Of a DNA stretch of 64,000 nucleotides, positions 7,147-15,779 are shown in pieces; position 1 is the first letter of the stretch, and each line of letters opens with the position of its first letter. The position numbers and the translations under genes were made by a program. The notes beneath the pieces were generated by a model that saw nothing but the letters and a program-made list of their open reading frames with translations, searched no databases and had not been told where the DNA came from. This stretch comes from Planctomycetaceae bacterium (GTDB lineage: Bacteria; Planctomycetota; Planctomycetia; Pirellulales; Pirellulaceae). Location: assembly GCA_027487485.1 (NCBI GenBank), contig JAIYDN010000067.1, forward strand, positions 1 through 64,000. The letters run 5' to 3'.

Positions 7147-9537
7147 ATGAAGTTCCGCGGAAATGGCCAAGGTTCAGTACTTGGGATTGATTGGGTGAGG
7201 CTAATCCTGGTCCTTTCGGTCGTATTGGCAAGTTCCATGGCGGGTGCGACCGGTTGGGCTCAGCAGGTGGTTGACCGGGCGGCTGTTTTGGAACGTGGTG
7301 CCACGATTTACCGTGAAAGCTGCGCAAGTTGTCATGGCGATGCAGGGCAAGGGGTCGCATCAGCTTATGCGGATCCGCTCGCCGGCGATTCCACGGTTGG
7401 GGAATTAACCAAGTTAATCGAAGCAACCATGCCGGAAGGGGAGCCCGAGAAATGTGTCGGTCCTGATGCTGCTGCTGTAGCTTTTTATATTCACGAGCAG
7501 TTTTATGGCGCGGCGGCTCAAGTCAGGAATCGTCCCCCGCGGGCGATGTTGGCTCATTTGACGGCAAGCCAGTTGCGTCAGAGCCTGGCGGATTTGTATT
7601 CGCACTTTGCGGGTATGGCGGAGCAAACGGAAGACCGGGGCGTTTATGGAATGTACTTCGAAGGAACGAATCAAAAAGAAGAGCACAAGAAGATAAAGAG
7701 AGTCGACCCTGTCCTTCAGTTTGATTTTGGTCATGCAGGGCCAGGTGAGTCCATTCCGCCCGAATCGTTTTCGATTGTTTGGGAAGGGAGCCTTTTGCCA
7801 GACCACACCGGGCGGTACGAAATCGTTGTCCGCAGCTCCTGCTCATTCAAAATGGATTTCGGAAGCCGAGAACGGGTTTTCATCGACAATCACGTTCAGT
7901 CCGGCGACAAGACGGAGTTTCGAAAGTCGATCGTGTTGACCGCCGGTCGGGTCTACCCATTTAGAATTGACTTTGTGCAACGTAAACGGAAAACAGAAAT
8001 TCCGCCCGCCAACATATCCTTGTCATGGGTTCCGCCCCACGGTGTTGAGGAGATCATTCCCAATCGCTACTTGATTCCTCGCATGGGAAACGGCGTGTTT
8101 CCGCTGCAGAGCATGTTGCCGCCGGATGACCGAAGCTATGGTTTCGAGCGTGGGATCGCAGTCAGTCGGGAGTGGGACGAATCCACAACCGCTGCAGCCA
8201 TCGAATTTTCCAAGATCGCATCGAGTGAAATGTACCCTCGCTACCTTAGGAAACACAAAGATGAACCGAATGAGAATCGCGCTCAGCTCAAGGCATTCTT
8301 GAAAGAGCTGATTGAAGTTGCATTTCGAGGCAGTGTTTCGGATGAGCTGCTTCGCGTTTACGTTTGGGGCCAATTGGATCGAGAGCAGGATGATGCCGAA
8401 GCCATCAAGCGAGTGTTGCTCATGGCGTTGAAGTCGCCAAGGTTTTTGTATCCGCTTGCAGACGCCGATCGTTCCCCGTCGCAGCGTGCTGCAAATCGAT
8501 TGGCGTTGACGCTGTTTGATTCGTTGCCGAGCGATCGCTGGTTTCTGGGCAAAGTCAAGGAGGATGCCTTGGAAGATCCGCGAAGTATTCGACGCATTGC
8601 GGAGAGGATGGTGGAGGATTATCGAACGCGCGCCAAGGTGCGTTCGTTGATGCATGAATGGCTGAATATTGCGAGCCCCAAAGAGATTTCCAAGTCTCCG
8701 GAAACGTTTGCTGGGTTTGACGCAGCCGTTGTGTCGGATTTGCGCGGTTCGCTTGACGCATTTCTCAATCAGGTGATTTGGACTGGGTCTAGTGACTATC
8801 GGCAATTGTTTTTGGCCGATTGGGCATTTACTTCCGACCGGATCGCTGGTTTTTATGGCAAGGAATGGACGAAAGCGGAATCGGCATCTGTTGGGGTGCC
8901 TCAGGGGGAACTTTCCAAGACTTCCAACGACGGAAAGCTACATCATGGTTTATTGACTCATCCGTATATGATGAGTCAGTTAGCCTATTTCGACAGCACT
9001 TCCCCGATCCACCGAGGGGTGTTTCTGATTCGCTATATGCTGGGGCGGACGCTTCGTCCACCCAACGAGGCCTTTACTCCCCTGAGTCCCGACTTGCATC
9101 CGGACCTGACGACTCGCGAACGGGTTGCTCTTCAGACCAGTCCTACTAATTGTCAAACCTGCCATATTAAGATCAATGCCTTGGGATTTGTCCTTGAGAA
9201 TTACGACGCGGTTGGCCGATTTCGCGAGAGCGAGCGAAACAAACCCATCGAATCTTCCGGAGGCTATTTGAGTCGATCGGATACTTCGGTGCAGTTTCAA
9301 GGCATAAGCGATCTTGCCAACTACCTGGCCGGTTCGGACGATTCCCATCGTGCTTTCGTCAACCGCGCGTTTCAGTATATGGTCAAGCAACCGCCAGGCG
9401 CTTTTGGTCCGACGGTTCTGGACGAACTCACCGCGAAATTCGCGCAAAGCGGATACAATATCAAGCAACTGCTCATCGAGATCGCAACCGTCTCCGCATC
9501 CATCCCTCAAACACCCCACCCCCCGAAGGAAAACTAA
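7147..9537 (+). CDS. DUF1592/DUF1588-type planctomycete cytochrome c protein with PA14-like region
   Basis: 796 residues from the ATG at 7147, chosen because it places a signal peptide (hydrophobic [19 protein letters not shown], ending near GWAQQ) at the N-terminus. A class I cytochrome c domain follows, with haem motif CASCH at about 59-63. Residues about 190-310 resemble a PA14-type carbohydrate/ligand-binding beta-sandwich ([20 protein letters not shown]). The C-terminal half has the DUF1592, DUF1588 ([14 protein letters not shown], then CQTCH) and DUF1585-type blocks. It should be periplasmic. Its stop is one base before the DUF1552 gene. Such pairs are abundant in planctomycetes; a role in electron transfer during polymer breakdown is often proposed but not shown. 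Confidence 0.9.
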   Translation: MKFRGNGQGSVLGIDWVRLILVLSVVLASSMAGATGWAQQVVDRAAVLERGATIYRESCASCHGDAGQGVASAYADPLAGDSTVGELTKLIEATMPEGEPEKCVGPDAAAVAFYIHEQFYGAAAQVRNRPPRAMLAHLTASQLRQSLADLYSHFAGMAEQTEDRGVYGMYFEGTNQKEEHKKIKRVDPVLQFDFGHAGPGESIPPESFSIVWEGSLLPDHTGRYEIVVRSSCSFKMDFGSRERVFIDNHVQSGDKTEFRKSIVLTAGRVYPFRIDFVQRKRKTEIPPANISLSWVPPHGVEEIIPNRYLIPRMGNGVFPLQSMLPPDDRSYGFERGIAVSREWDESTTAAAIEFSKIASSEMYPRYLRKHKDEPNENRAQLKAFLKELIEVAFRGSVSDELLRVYVWGQLDREQDDAEAIKRVLLMALKSPRFLYPLADADRSPSQRAANRLALTLFDSLPSDRWFLGKVKEDALEDPRSIRRIAERMVEDYRTRAKVRSLMHEWLNIASPKEISKSPETFAGFDAAVVSDLRGSLDAFLNQVIWTGSSDYRQLFLADWAFTSDRIAGFYGKEWTKAESASVGVPQGELSKTSNDGKLHHGLLTHPYMMSQLAYFDSTSPIHRGVFLIRYMLGRTLRPPNEAFTPLSPDLHPDLTTRERVALQTSPTNCQTCHIKINALGFVLENYDAVGRFRESERNKPIESSGGYLSRSDTSVQFQGISDLANYLAGSDDSHRAFVNRAFQYMVKQPPGAFGPTVLDELTAKFAQSGYNIKQLLIEIATVSASIPQTPHPPKEN

Positions 9538-9538
9538 C

Positions 9539-10882
9539 ATGGATCGAATCACATCCAGAAGAGATTTTTTGATGAAGACAGGTGTTAGCGCCGCTGCGGC
9601 GCATTTCCTGTTGAGTCTTCCAAGCTTGGGCTGGGCTGCTTCCTCGTCAACGCCGAAGAAGAAGCGCATCGTTTTTCTCTTCAGTCCGAACGGGGTAATC
9701 CCAGATCATTTTTGGCCCGACCAGACGGGGAAAGATTTTCAGCTGAAGCGCATTCTGCAGCCGCTATCGGACTTCAAGAATCGAATGTTGACTCTGCACG
9801 GTGTGTGTAACCGAATTCAAGGCGATGGCGACGGGCACATGCGGGGGATCGGATGTTTGTTAACGGGAATCGAGCTGTTTCCAGGGGATGTTCAAGGCGG
9901 ATCGGATACGCCGGCAGGCTGGTCCATGGGGATTTCGATTGATCAGCATATCAAGAATCACCTGCAGGCCGACCCGAATACTCAGACTCGTTTCGGCTCC
10001 TTGGAGTTTGGGGTCATGGTTCCCAAACGGGCTGATACATGGACTCGGATGTCGTACGCTGGCCCGAACCAGCCCGTATCGCCGATCGACAATCCTTACC
10101 AAATGTTTGACAAGCTTTATGGCCAAACCAAGAACCGAGAATTGTTGGCAAGTGTGCTCGATGACTTGACCGCGGATTTTAAGAAGGTCGAGCAACTGAT
10201 CAGTGTTGAAGACCGACGCATGCTTCAAGATCACGTCGAAATGGTGCGTGGGCTTGAGAGAGAGCTTCAGGCGGAGCTTGAAATGGGGAGAAAGCAGAAA
10301 GACATTGGACACGCTGTTCCTCAATTACCCGCAAACGTCGAAGAGCAGAACAACAACATTCCGCAGATTACGAAAATGCAAATGGACATGCTAGTGAGCA
10401 GTTTCGTTGCGGATTTTGCTCGGGTTGCCACTTTTCAAATCACCAATTCCGTGGGCGAGCCCAAGATGCGTTGGTTGAACATCGAGGAAGGGCATCATGA
10501 GCTTTCTCATGAGCCTGACTCGAACGAAGCAGCTTATGAAAAACTGATCAAAATCAACACTTGGTATTGTGAGCAGTTGGCCTATTTAACAAAGCGATTA
10601 GCGGAAACCCCGGAGCCAGACGGAAACGGTACTTTGTTGGACAACACGACCTTGGTTTGGACGAATGAGCTCGGGAAGGGGAATTCGCACACACGGGACG
10701 ATATTCCTTTTGTCCTTGTGGGAGAAGGATTGGGGTTTGAAATGGGACGCGCGTTGAACTGCGGAAAGGTCCCTCACAATCGACTGTTGATGAATTTTAG
10801 CGAGTCGATGGGTATTCCGGTCAAGTCCTTCGGCAATCCCGAATACTGCGGCGAAGGCCCTCTGACCGGTCTCCACAGCTAG
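9539..10882 (+). CDS. DUF1552 protein with twin-arginine signal
   Basis: 447 residues. ATG at 9539 with AAGGA upstream; only one base separates it from the preceding stop. The N-terminus [20 protein letters not shown] is a Tat signal (SRRDFL), so it is folded before export. The body is the DUF1552 domain: [17 protein letters not shown], then a conserved [21 protein letters not shown] near the C-terminus. This domain resembles alkaline phosphatase-superfamily/sulfatase-like hydrolases but its reaction is unproven. It forms a tight two-gene unit with the cytochrome protein. A second pair of the same type is at 58.3-63.9 kb, in reverse gene order relative to the window. Confidence 0.92.
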   Translation: MDRITSRRDFLMKTGVSAAAAHFLLSLPSLGWAASSSTPKKKRIVFLFSPNGVIPDHFWPDQTGKDFQLKRILQPLSDFKNRMLTLHGVCNRIQGDGDGHMRGIGCLLTGIELFPGDVQGGSDTPAGWSMGISIDQHIKNHLQADPNTQTRFGSLEFGVMVPKRADTWTRMSYAGPNQPVSPIDNPYQMFDKLYGQTKNRELLASVLDDLTADFKKVEQLISVEDRRMLQDHVEMVRGLERELQAELEMGRKQKDIGHAVPQLPANVEEQNNNIPQITKMQMDMLVSSFVADFARVATFQITNSVGEPKMRWLNIEEGHHELSHEPDSNEAAYEKLIKINTWYCEQLAYLTKRLAETPEPDGNGTLLDNTTLVWTNELGKGNSHTRDDIPFVLVGEGLGFEMGRALNCGKVPHNRLLMNFSESMGIPVKSFGNPEYCGEGPLTGLHS

Positions 10883-10956
10883 CCCGGCCTGGTCTCCACC
10901 GTGCTATCGGCATTGGCTTCAAGTTTAAGTAAAAGAAGCCAAGATTGAGGGCATAT

Positions 10957-10994
10957 AAAAAACCAAGGCCTGCGAAAAAATTCGCAGGCCCTGG
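10957..10994 (-). terminator. Strong terminator of the small minus-strand transcript
   Basis: Arms 10963-10976 and 10981-10994 form a 14-bp stem with one mismatch and an AAAA/TTTT loop. On the minus strand the stem is followed by TTTTTT (10962-10957). The T-tract is only on the minus strand, so it belongs to the small minus-strand unit and not to the plus-strand DUF1552 gene ending at 10882. Confidence 0.8.
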
Positions 10995-11106
10995 CTAGGA
11001 CTAATTACCGCTTTCCTCGACACATTGGTCTTTGGTTCAACAACCAGAGGCAAAGTGTTTGGAAAGTGGGGAGAAGCTGCATGGCATACGCAGCCCGCCG
11101 GCATGT

Positions 11107-11148
11107 TTATGCCGCCTCACCCCCATGGCCAGTACAGAATGATTTCAC
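11107..11148 (-). CDS. Possible 13-residue leader peptide
   Basis: GTG start at 11148 and TAA stop at 11109-11107 encode MKSFCTGHGGEAA. The spacing from AGGAGG (11160-11155) to the GTG is 6 bases, which is ideal. The frame stays open after the TAA to 11005 (including MQLLPTFQTLCLWLLNQRPM, ATG at 11082), so stop read-through would give a 47-residue protein. The peptide overlaps the first RNA hairpin, so its translation could alter RNA folding. This is a prediction; nothing shows that it is made. Confidence 0.35.
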   Translation of the reverse strand: MKSFCTGHGGEAA

Positions 11149-11149
11149 T

Positions 11150-11163
11150 GATCACCTCCTTTC
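11150..11163 (-). promoter_or_regulatory. Fourteen-base Shine-Dalgarno match
   Basis: The minus strand reads GAAAGGAGGTGATC, fully complementary to the conserved 3' end of bacterial 16S rRNA. Ordinary sites in this window match 4-6 bases. It sits 1 base upstream of the GTG at 11148, with AGGAGG 6 bases upstream. Confidence 0.75.
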
Positions 11164-11226
11164 AATAGTTGCCTGATTTCATCGACCGCTCAGCCAAGAA
11201 CAGGGCCGATGAAATACGGAGACGCA

Positions 11227-11246
11227 GCTGTGATGCGTTTCACAGC
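11227..11246. promoter_or_regulatory. CRP/FNR-type palindromic operator
   Basis: GCTGTGATGCGTTTCACAGC contains TGTGA-N6-TCACA, the exact symmetric consensus core for CRP-family regulators, in a 7+7 bp palindrome. Immediately next to it is a second perfect palindrome, ACTGATATCAGT (11247-11258). The site is about 65-80 bp upstream of the small minus-strand unit and about 180 bp upstream of the plus-strand lipoprotein gene. Which gene it serves is not determined. Confidence 0.5.
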
Positions 11247-11334
11247 ACTGATATCAGTTTAGGCAAATGCACTCCCGAAAATCAACTGGGGGTGAAAAAA
11301 AAGGTTTCTTCCGAGTCATTCTCGCCGAATGCCC

Positions 11335-11364
11335 TTGACTGGCTCGGCGAAAAACCGCTATCGA
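11335..11364 (+). promoter_or_regulatory. Possible sigma-70 promoter for the lipoprotein gene
   Basis: TTGACT (11335-11340), 18 bp, TATCGA (11359-11364), about 63 bp before the ATG at 11427. Fair -35, weak -10. Confidence 0.35.
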
Positions 11365-11426
11365 ACTGTTTGGCTTAGGAGAGCCGAACTGACCCAAGTT
11401 CTTAAAATACGGAATGGAATCAAATA

Positions 11427-12272
11427 ATGAAGAAATTGCTCTGGATACCTATTTCAGCTGGTCTCATCGTCATTGTTGGCTGTGGCCAAAATCCAAAAAC
11501 GGTGGACACGCACCCTGTGGCTAGCAATTCCAGCCCGGCAACAAACACCGCCGCCGCAAACACAGGCGCATCGCGTGCTGCTTCCACGCAAGCTCAGCTT
11601 CCTAGCGACCCCAAAGAAGTCGTTCAGTTGTTTTTGGACAGCATGCGACAAGGCAATGGGGCTCAATTATCGGCTTTGATGACCACGGCCGCCCGAGAAG
11701 AGATCCGTCGCAAAGAGCTGGTTATCGATCCGCTCGGTTCGCCACTCGCCACATTTAAGATTGGCGAAGCCGCTCAGCAAGAAGATGCGATGCTTGTTTC
11801 GTCGGTTTGGACTGAACCAGGCGAAAAAGGAGAAGAGCCTAGCGAACTAGAAGTCGTCTGGGAACTGCGAAAAGAAGCAGCTGGTTGGCGAGTGTGCGGG
11901 ATGGCAGTCGATCCAATGACTGGCGATGAAGTGCAAGTTGTCAACTTCGAAAGCATGGAACAGGACCCAACGAAAGTGGAATCCGAACCAGCGCGGGTTG
12001 CCTCGCTTCCTAATGCCGTACTTCCCAACACCGGACTTCCAGGGGCAGCCCCCGCGAACGCTTCTGCGATGCAAAACACAGTCTTGCCAAATGCGGCGAT
12101 TCCCAGCCAAGCTCCTCAAGGGCAGCTCCCTGCGGCGTCGTTCCAGCAAACTCAGTTGCCCCCGGTTCAGGCAGGACCATCGCAAGGCAATTTCGCTTTG
12201 CCACCCGCGTCCAGCTCGCTGCCGCCAGCAACCAATGGCTTGCCACCTAGCAATGGTTTTGCACCAAGGTAA
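11427..12272 (+). CDS. Lipoprotein with NTF2-like region and Pro/Asn/Ala-rich tail
   Basis: 281 residues. The signal peptide LLWIPISAGLIVIVGCGQ has a lipobox with Cys at residue 19. A low-complexity Ala/Asn/Thr linker follows, then a folded region of about 120 residues (DPKEVVQLFLDSMRQGNGAQ through EVVWELRKEAAGWRVCGMAV), which has the pattern of small NTF2/SnoaL-type or DUF4878-like lipoprotein domains (a tentative comparison). The last ~90 residues are repeats of LPNA-, LPPA- and QAP-like motifs, probably an extended cell-envelope spacer. The function is unknown. It is a single gene upstream of acpP. Confidence 0.85.
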   Translation: MKKLLWIPISAGLIVIVGCGQNPKTVDTHPVASNSSPATNTAAANTGASRAASTQAQLPSDPKEVVQLFLDSMRQGNGAQLSALMTTAAREEIRRKELVIDPLGSPLATFKIGEAAQQEDAMLVSSVWTEPGEKGEEPSELEVVWELRKEAAGWRVCGMAVDPMTGDEVQVVNFESMEQDPTKVESEPARVASLPNAVLPNTGLPGAAPANASAMQNTVLPNAAIPSQAPQGQLPAASFQQTQLPPVQAGPSQGNFALPPASSSLPPATNGLPPSNGFAPR

Positions 12273-12512
12273 CCGGGCGGAGGTAACCAGACGGAAACGC
12301 CCCTTCGTTGGACCGAATGCGATGAATTGAGTCCATTCGGACAAAGGACGAACGGGAAATTCCTTCTTTCGTCTAGAAAAAATCGCGTGGAGAAGCCCCT
12401 AAATGGCCAGGACCGGCCGGTGATTTAACCGGCAAAGAGGGGGCAATTGACGAAATATGTTCATTCTGGCAACTATTTGGGGCCGTATACCGCTCGGATG
12501 GCCCTTCATGGC

Positions 12513-12542
12513 TTGACCTATTTTGCTAAAATCCTCTATCTT
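12513..12542 (+). promoter_or_regulatory. Possible promoter of acpP-fabF
   Basis: TTGACC (12513-12518), 18-bp spacer, TATCTT (12537-12542), about 80 bp before the acpP ATG. The leader between them can form CGCCAAA...TTTGGCG (about 12552-12571). Further upstream GCCGGT-N6-ACCGGC (12416-12433) is a small hairpin without a T-tract. The rest of 12273-12624 shows nothing I can name. Confidence 0.35.
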
Positions 12543-12624
12543 TGGCACCCCGCCAAAGTCGTTTTGGCGACGTAACCCTTTTCTAAACATTTTTGATTGA
12601 AATTGCTGACGGGAGCACCCTGCT

Positions 12625-12861
12625 ATGGCTTCTATTGAGGAACGAGTCATCGACATCGTCTCTGAACAACTTGGTGTCGAAAAAGACAAAATTGGTAGAG
12701 ATACTCATTTCGTAAACGATCTGGGGGCCGATTCGCTGGACACCGTCGAACTGGTGATGGAGCTCGAAGAAGAATTCGACATCAGCATTCCCGAGGAAGC
12801 GGCTGAAAAAATTCAGCGCGTTGGTGAAGCTGTTGATTACATCGAAAAGCAACAGGCTTAG
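12625..12861 (+). CDS. acpP: Acyl carrier protein
   Basis: 78 residues, the standard length, highly acidic. It carries growing acyl chains on a phosphopantetheine attached to Ser37 in the intact motif [17 protein letters not shown]. The 4-helix bundle pattern is complete. It is followed 36 bp later by fabF, the common bacterial acpP-fabF arrangement, so both are type II fatty acid synthesis genes in one operon. The start has GGGAG upstream. Confidence 0.98.
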   Translation: MASIEERVIDIVSEQLGVEKDKIGRDTHFVNDLGADSLDTVELVMELEEEFDISIPEEAAEKIQRVGEAVDYIEKQQA

Positions 12862-12897
12862 TCCCCAATCCCCCTCGAAGGTTGTTGTTGAAATAGT

Positions 12898-14136
12898 ATG
12901 AAACGTCGTGTCGTTGTGACGGGGCTGGGTTGTGTTACGTCCCTCGCTTGTCAGGTTCAAGAGCTTTGGCAGTCCATTTTGGATGGCAAGAGCGGTATAC
13001 ATCCTCTCTCGGTAATCGACACGACTCAACATAAAGTGCGATTTGGTGGAGACGTTACAGGTTTTGACCCTGGCTCCACGGTGGATGCAAAGGACGCGAA
13101 GCGACTTGATCGCTTCACGTTGTTTGCCATGTTCGCGGGGTACCATGCGGTTCGCGATTGCGGCATTGATTTTGAACGCGAAGATGCGTTTCGATGCGGT
13201 GCAATTCTTGGGTCAGGAATTGGCGGGCTGAACGAGATTGAAGAACAAATGTTCAGGCTTTTCAGCAAGGGGCCTGACCGGGTTAGCCCGTTCACGATCC
13301 CCAAAATGATGCTGAATGCCGCCGGCGGAAACATGGCAATTCAATACGGCCTGAAGGGGCCAAACTTCGCTGTTGCCACCGCGTGCGCCAGCAGCAACAA
13401 CGCTATGGGTGACGCCCTGAAGGCGATCCAGTACGACGAAGCCGACGTCATGATTACAGGTGGAACCGAAGCCGCTATTACCTCTATGGGTGTGGCCGGC
13501 TTCTCCAACATGAAGGCGTTGTCAACACGGAACGACGACCCAGCGAAAGCCAGTCGCCCCTTTGATCTCGACCGCGACGGCTTCGTTCTTAGCGAAGGAT
13601 GTGGAGTGCTGGTGTTCGAGGAATTGGAGCACGCCAAAAAACGAGGCGCCAAGATTTACGGAGAGATTCTAGGTTATGGCGGATCGTGCGATGCGGGACA
13701 CATCACCGCGCCAGATGAACAAGGGCGGGGAGCCGCTCGCGCAATGCTGAACGCTCTGCGGGATGCCAAGCTCGACGCATCCGAAATCGATTACATCAAC
13801 GCCCACGGCACAAGCACTCCGTTGGGTGACAAAGCGGAAACCGTTGCGGTCAAATCCGTCTTTGGCGAGTCCGCAAAATCCGTTGCAATCTCCAGCACCA
13901 AAGGTGCATTGGGGCACGCATTAGGGGCGAGCGGAAGCATCGAGATGATCTTGTCCGTGCTGGCTTGCCACCACGATATTGTTCCACCGACCATCAATCT
14001 TGAGACTCCAGATCCTAATTGCGATTTGGATTACACCCCATTGCACCCTAAATCTCGGCGAGTGCGAATCGCAATGAACAATAGTTTTGGCTTTGGCGGT
14101 CACAACGCAACCATGATCTGCGGCAAACTGAACTAG
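12898..14136 (+). CDS. fabF: 3-oxoacyl-[acyl-carrier-protein] synthase II
   Basis: 412 residues, normal for FabF. It condenses malonyl-ACP with acyl-ACP to lengthen fatty acids. The thiolase-fold Cys-His-His triad is intact: Cys163 in TACASSNN, His303 in NAHGTSTPLGD and His340 in GALGHALGASG. The C-terminal NNSFGFGGHNA loop is present. It is downstream of acpP, with which it must interact. No later fab gene follows; a 700-bp repeat region comes next. Confidence 0.97.
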   Translation: MKRRVVVTGLGCVTSLACQVQELWQSILDGKSGIHPLSVIDTTQHKVRFGGDVTGFDPGSTVDAKDAKRLDRFTLFAMFAGYHAVRDCGIDFEREDAFRCGAILGSGIGGLNEIEEQMFRLFSKGPDRVSPFTIPKMMLNAAGGNMAIQYGLKGPNFAVATACASSNNAMGDALKAIQYDEADVMITGGTEAAITSMGVAGFSNMKALSTRNDDPAKASRPFDLDRDGFVLSEGCGVLVFEELEHAKKRGAKIYGEILGYGGSCDAGHITAPDEQGRGAARAMLNALRDAKLDASEIDYINAHGTSTPLGDKAETVAVKSVFGESAKSVAISSTKGALGHALGASGSIEMILSVLACHHDIVPPTINLETPDPNCDLDYTPLHPKSRRVRIAMNNSFGFGGHNATMICGKLN

Positions 14137-14325
14137 TTGCTACAGCTGAGCGTGACGCTAAAGCGAAACCCTGCCAATCAGCTGATTGATTGCCAGTTGA
14201 CCTGCCATGATTTAGTCCTGGCTTGAAGCTTAGACGCAGGCTGCAGATTATTCATGAACCTAGTTCGAGCCAAGCTCGCGTATCTTGTTACGTTGGGTTG
14301 CAAACAACGCAGACTGCTTTCACAA

Positions 14326-14680
14326 CCCGAAGTGTAAGCGCTCATCTTTACCTACAAATCGGACCTGCTGAGCATTCCGATTCCCTGCCGCGACCGTGGA
14401 ACTGCTGCATTTTTTCTCCCCCTCGCCCCTCTTAGGGGAGAGGGGGTCGGGGGGGGGAGGGGTTGATTCGGGACATGCAACTCTCCGGTCCAGTGAGTTG
14501 TTTAGTTCACTTCAGCAGTGTAACGCCTCCCAACTGCTTTTGAAATCTCAATCAAAACACAGGTCAAACCCCTCACCCCCTGCCCCTCTCCCCTAAGAGG
14601 GGCGAGGGGAGCAAGATCAGAAATGTGGGTAAAGATGAGAGCGTAAGCGAGGGGCGGTGTTGCAGTCTCTCGCTTACGCT
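14326..14680. repeat. Long imperfect inverted repeat with GC-rich arms
   Basis: The left arm (about 14407-14462, CCCCTCGCCCCTCTTAGGGG and a G-rich run) is repeated as its reverse complement at about 14567-14612. Outside these, CTCATCTTTACC (14341-14352) is matched by GGTAAAGATGAG at about 14628-14640. The structure is thus a ~350-bp imperfect palindrome centred near 14510. It has no supportable coding frame. It resembles dispersed non-coding elements seen between planctomycete genes (inference). Confidence 0.75.
14641..14679. repeat. Hairpin GCGTAAGCGAG / CTCGCTTACGC
   Basis: An 11-bp perfect stem (left arm from 14641, right arm ending near 14679) with a 17-base loop, located at the outer edge of the long inverted repeat. 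It is probably part of the same dispersed element. Confidence 0.6.
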
Positions 14681-14733
14681 TCGGATTATGAATGATCCGC
14701 GCAAGCCGCCGCCAAGCTTCGAACGCAGTATAT

Positions 14734-14806
14734 CTCAACGCGGCTAGCGCCTGCGGCTCAAGGGAGAGTAGTAAAGCTCAACGCGGCTAGCGCCTGCGGC
14801 TCAAGG
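14734..14806. repeat. Two 30-bp direct repeats of a dispersed element
   Basis: CTCAACGCGGCTAGCGCCTGCGGCTCAAGG occurs at 14734-14763 and again at 14777-14806, 43 bp apart. A closely related copy (AACGCGGCTAGCGCCCGCGGCTCA) is at 56384-56407. Each copy contains the palindromic core GCTAGC and near-palindromic flanks. It appears to be a dispersed intergenic element of this genome. Confidence 0.85.
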
Positions 14807-14824
14807 AAGAGTTCTTTGAGCCGC
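14796..14824 (-). terminator. Stem-loop after sdhB
   Basis: GCGGCTCAAGGAA (14796-14808) and TTCTTTGAGCCGC (14812-14824) form a 13-bp stem with one G-T wobble and a 3-base loop. It starts 16 bp beyond the sdhB stop on the minus strand. There is no T-tract, so it may act as an mRNA end stabiliser rather than an intrinsic terminator. Its left arm is part of the dispersed repeat. Confidence 0.45.
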
Positions 14825-14839
14825 GGTCCGATTAACGGT

Positions 14840-15703
14840 TTACCGGTCGAAGATCTTCTTGATCGAATAGATGGTTGCCGCGCGACCTGCACGAGCGATC
14901 GAGGTTGTCAAAGGGATCTCCTTAGGGCAAACAGCCACGCAGTTTTGAGCGTTGCCACATGCTTGGATTCCACCGGGCGAGGTCAATGCATCCAACCGTT
15001 CGCTTGCCATGTTTTTACCAACGGGATGAGAATTGAAGAGCATGGCTTGCGAAATCGCGTGGGCTCCAACAAACTCTTGATCGTACGCCGCATTCTTTCT
15101 GGCGGTGTACTCTGCATCCGATTCGCCAGGCTCGCGCTGAATTTCAATTTTGTTAAATTGCGGACAGGCTTCCAAGCAGCAACCACAGCTCATGCATTGG
15201 CTTAACGGGTAGTTCTGTTCTTGCTCTTCTCTGGAAATCCTTGGCCCCGCCCCCATGTCATAGTAGCCATCGACAGGGACCCACGCTTTCACTCGCTCCA
15301 ACGAGCGGAACAGGCGAGCGCGGTCCACTTGCAAATCGCGCAAGACGGGGAATTTGGTCATAGGGCGCAATTCGATTTCAGCCGGCTCATCCTCCAACAA
15401 TCGGTCTACCAGGGCGCTACAGCTTTGACGCACTCGGCCGTTGATGACCATGGTGCAGGACCCGCAAACTTCTTCCAAGCAGCCGCAATCCCAGCCGACC
15501 GGAGCTACCTTTTTGCCTTCGCTTGTTTTGGCTTGGGCGGCAATTTTCTGCAGAACACTAATCACATTCATGTCGGGTTCGTAGTCGACCTGATGCCGTT
15601 CCCAATAAGCGGGTAAGCCGGGTCCATCCTGACGAAGAACTCGAACGTTGATTTTCGATGGACGTCGTTTCGCTGCTGCGACTTCGTTACCGGGTGCAAT
15701 CAT
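14840..15703 (-). CDS. sdhB: Succinate dehydrogenase/fumarate reductase iron-sulfur subunit
   Basis: 287 residues. The N-terminal plant-type ferredoxin domain has the [2Fe-2S] cysteines in CGCLEEVCGSC plus a later Cys. The C-terminal domain has CMSCGCCLEACPQF and CGNAQNCVAVCPKEIP, which bind [4Fe-4S] and [3Fe-4S] clusters. It passes electrons from the flavin of SdhA to quinone at SdhC on the inner face of the cytoplasmic membrane. It is last in the sdhC-sdhA-sdhB set. The extended ~25-residue N-terminus is slightly unusual. Confidence 0.96.
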   Translation of the reverse strand: MIAPGNEVAAAKRRPSKINVRVLRQDGPGLPAYWERHQVDYEPDMNVISVLQKIAAQAKTSEGKKVAPVGWDCGCLEEVCGSCTMVINGRVRQSCSALVDRLLEDEPAEIELRPMTKFPVLRDLQVDRARLFRSLERVKAWVPVDGYYDMGAGPRISREEQEQNYPLSQCMSCGCCLEACPQFNKIEIQREPGESDAEYTARKNAAYDQEFVGAHAISQAMLFNSHPVGKNMASERLDALTSPGGIQACGNAQNCVAVCPKEIPLTTSIARAGRAATIYSIKKIFDR

Positions 15704-15779
15704 GATTGGTTAGTTAAAGTGGTTGGATGTTGATGTGAAGGAAGGTTATCTTGCGTGGAGAATGGCTTTTTGCTTGAAG

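Larger units (their letters stand above)
10957..11166 (-). ncRNA. Candidate small structured RNA or small-peptide mRNA
   Basis: On the minus strand a ~210-base unit runs from an extreme Shine-Dalgarno (11163-11150) to a canonical terminator. Between them I can draw three local hairpins: CGGCAT-AAAC-ATGCCG (11114-11099), GCTGC...GCAGC (11093-11075) and TGGTT-GTTG-AACCA. TGGGG (11126-11122) can pair with CCCCA (11070-11066 region) to enclose the first two as a junction. It lies in an intergenic stretch between DUF1552 and a lipoprotein gene, on the opposite strand to both. I do not recognise a known RNA family. It could be an sRNA, a leader, or an mRNA for a tiny peptide. Confidence 0.5.

Noticed and set aside
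8023-8805. 260-residue open frame on the minus strand inside the DUF1592 gene
   Set aside because: Lies wholly opposite a strongly supported gene; its translation is Arg/His-rich with no domain and it looks like a shadow.
11150-11163. Possible rRNA fragment on the plus strand (GATCACCTCCTTTC is the 16S 3' end)
   Set aside because: Only 14 bases match and nothing upstream on the plus strand resembles 16S rRNA. The minus-strand reading as a Shine-Dalgarno with an ideally spaced start explains it better.
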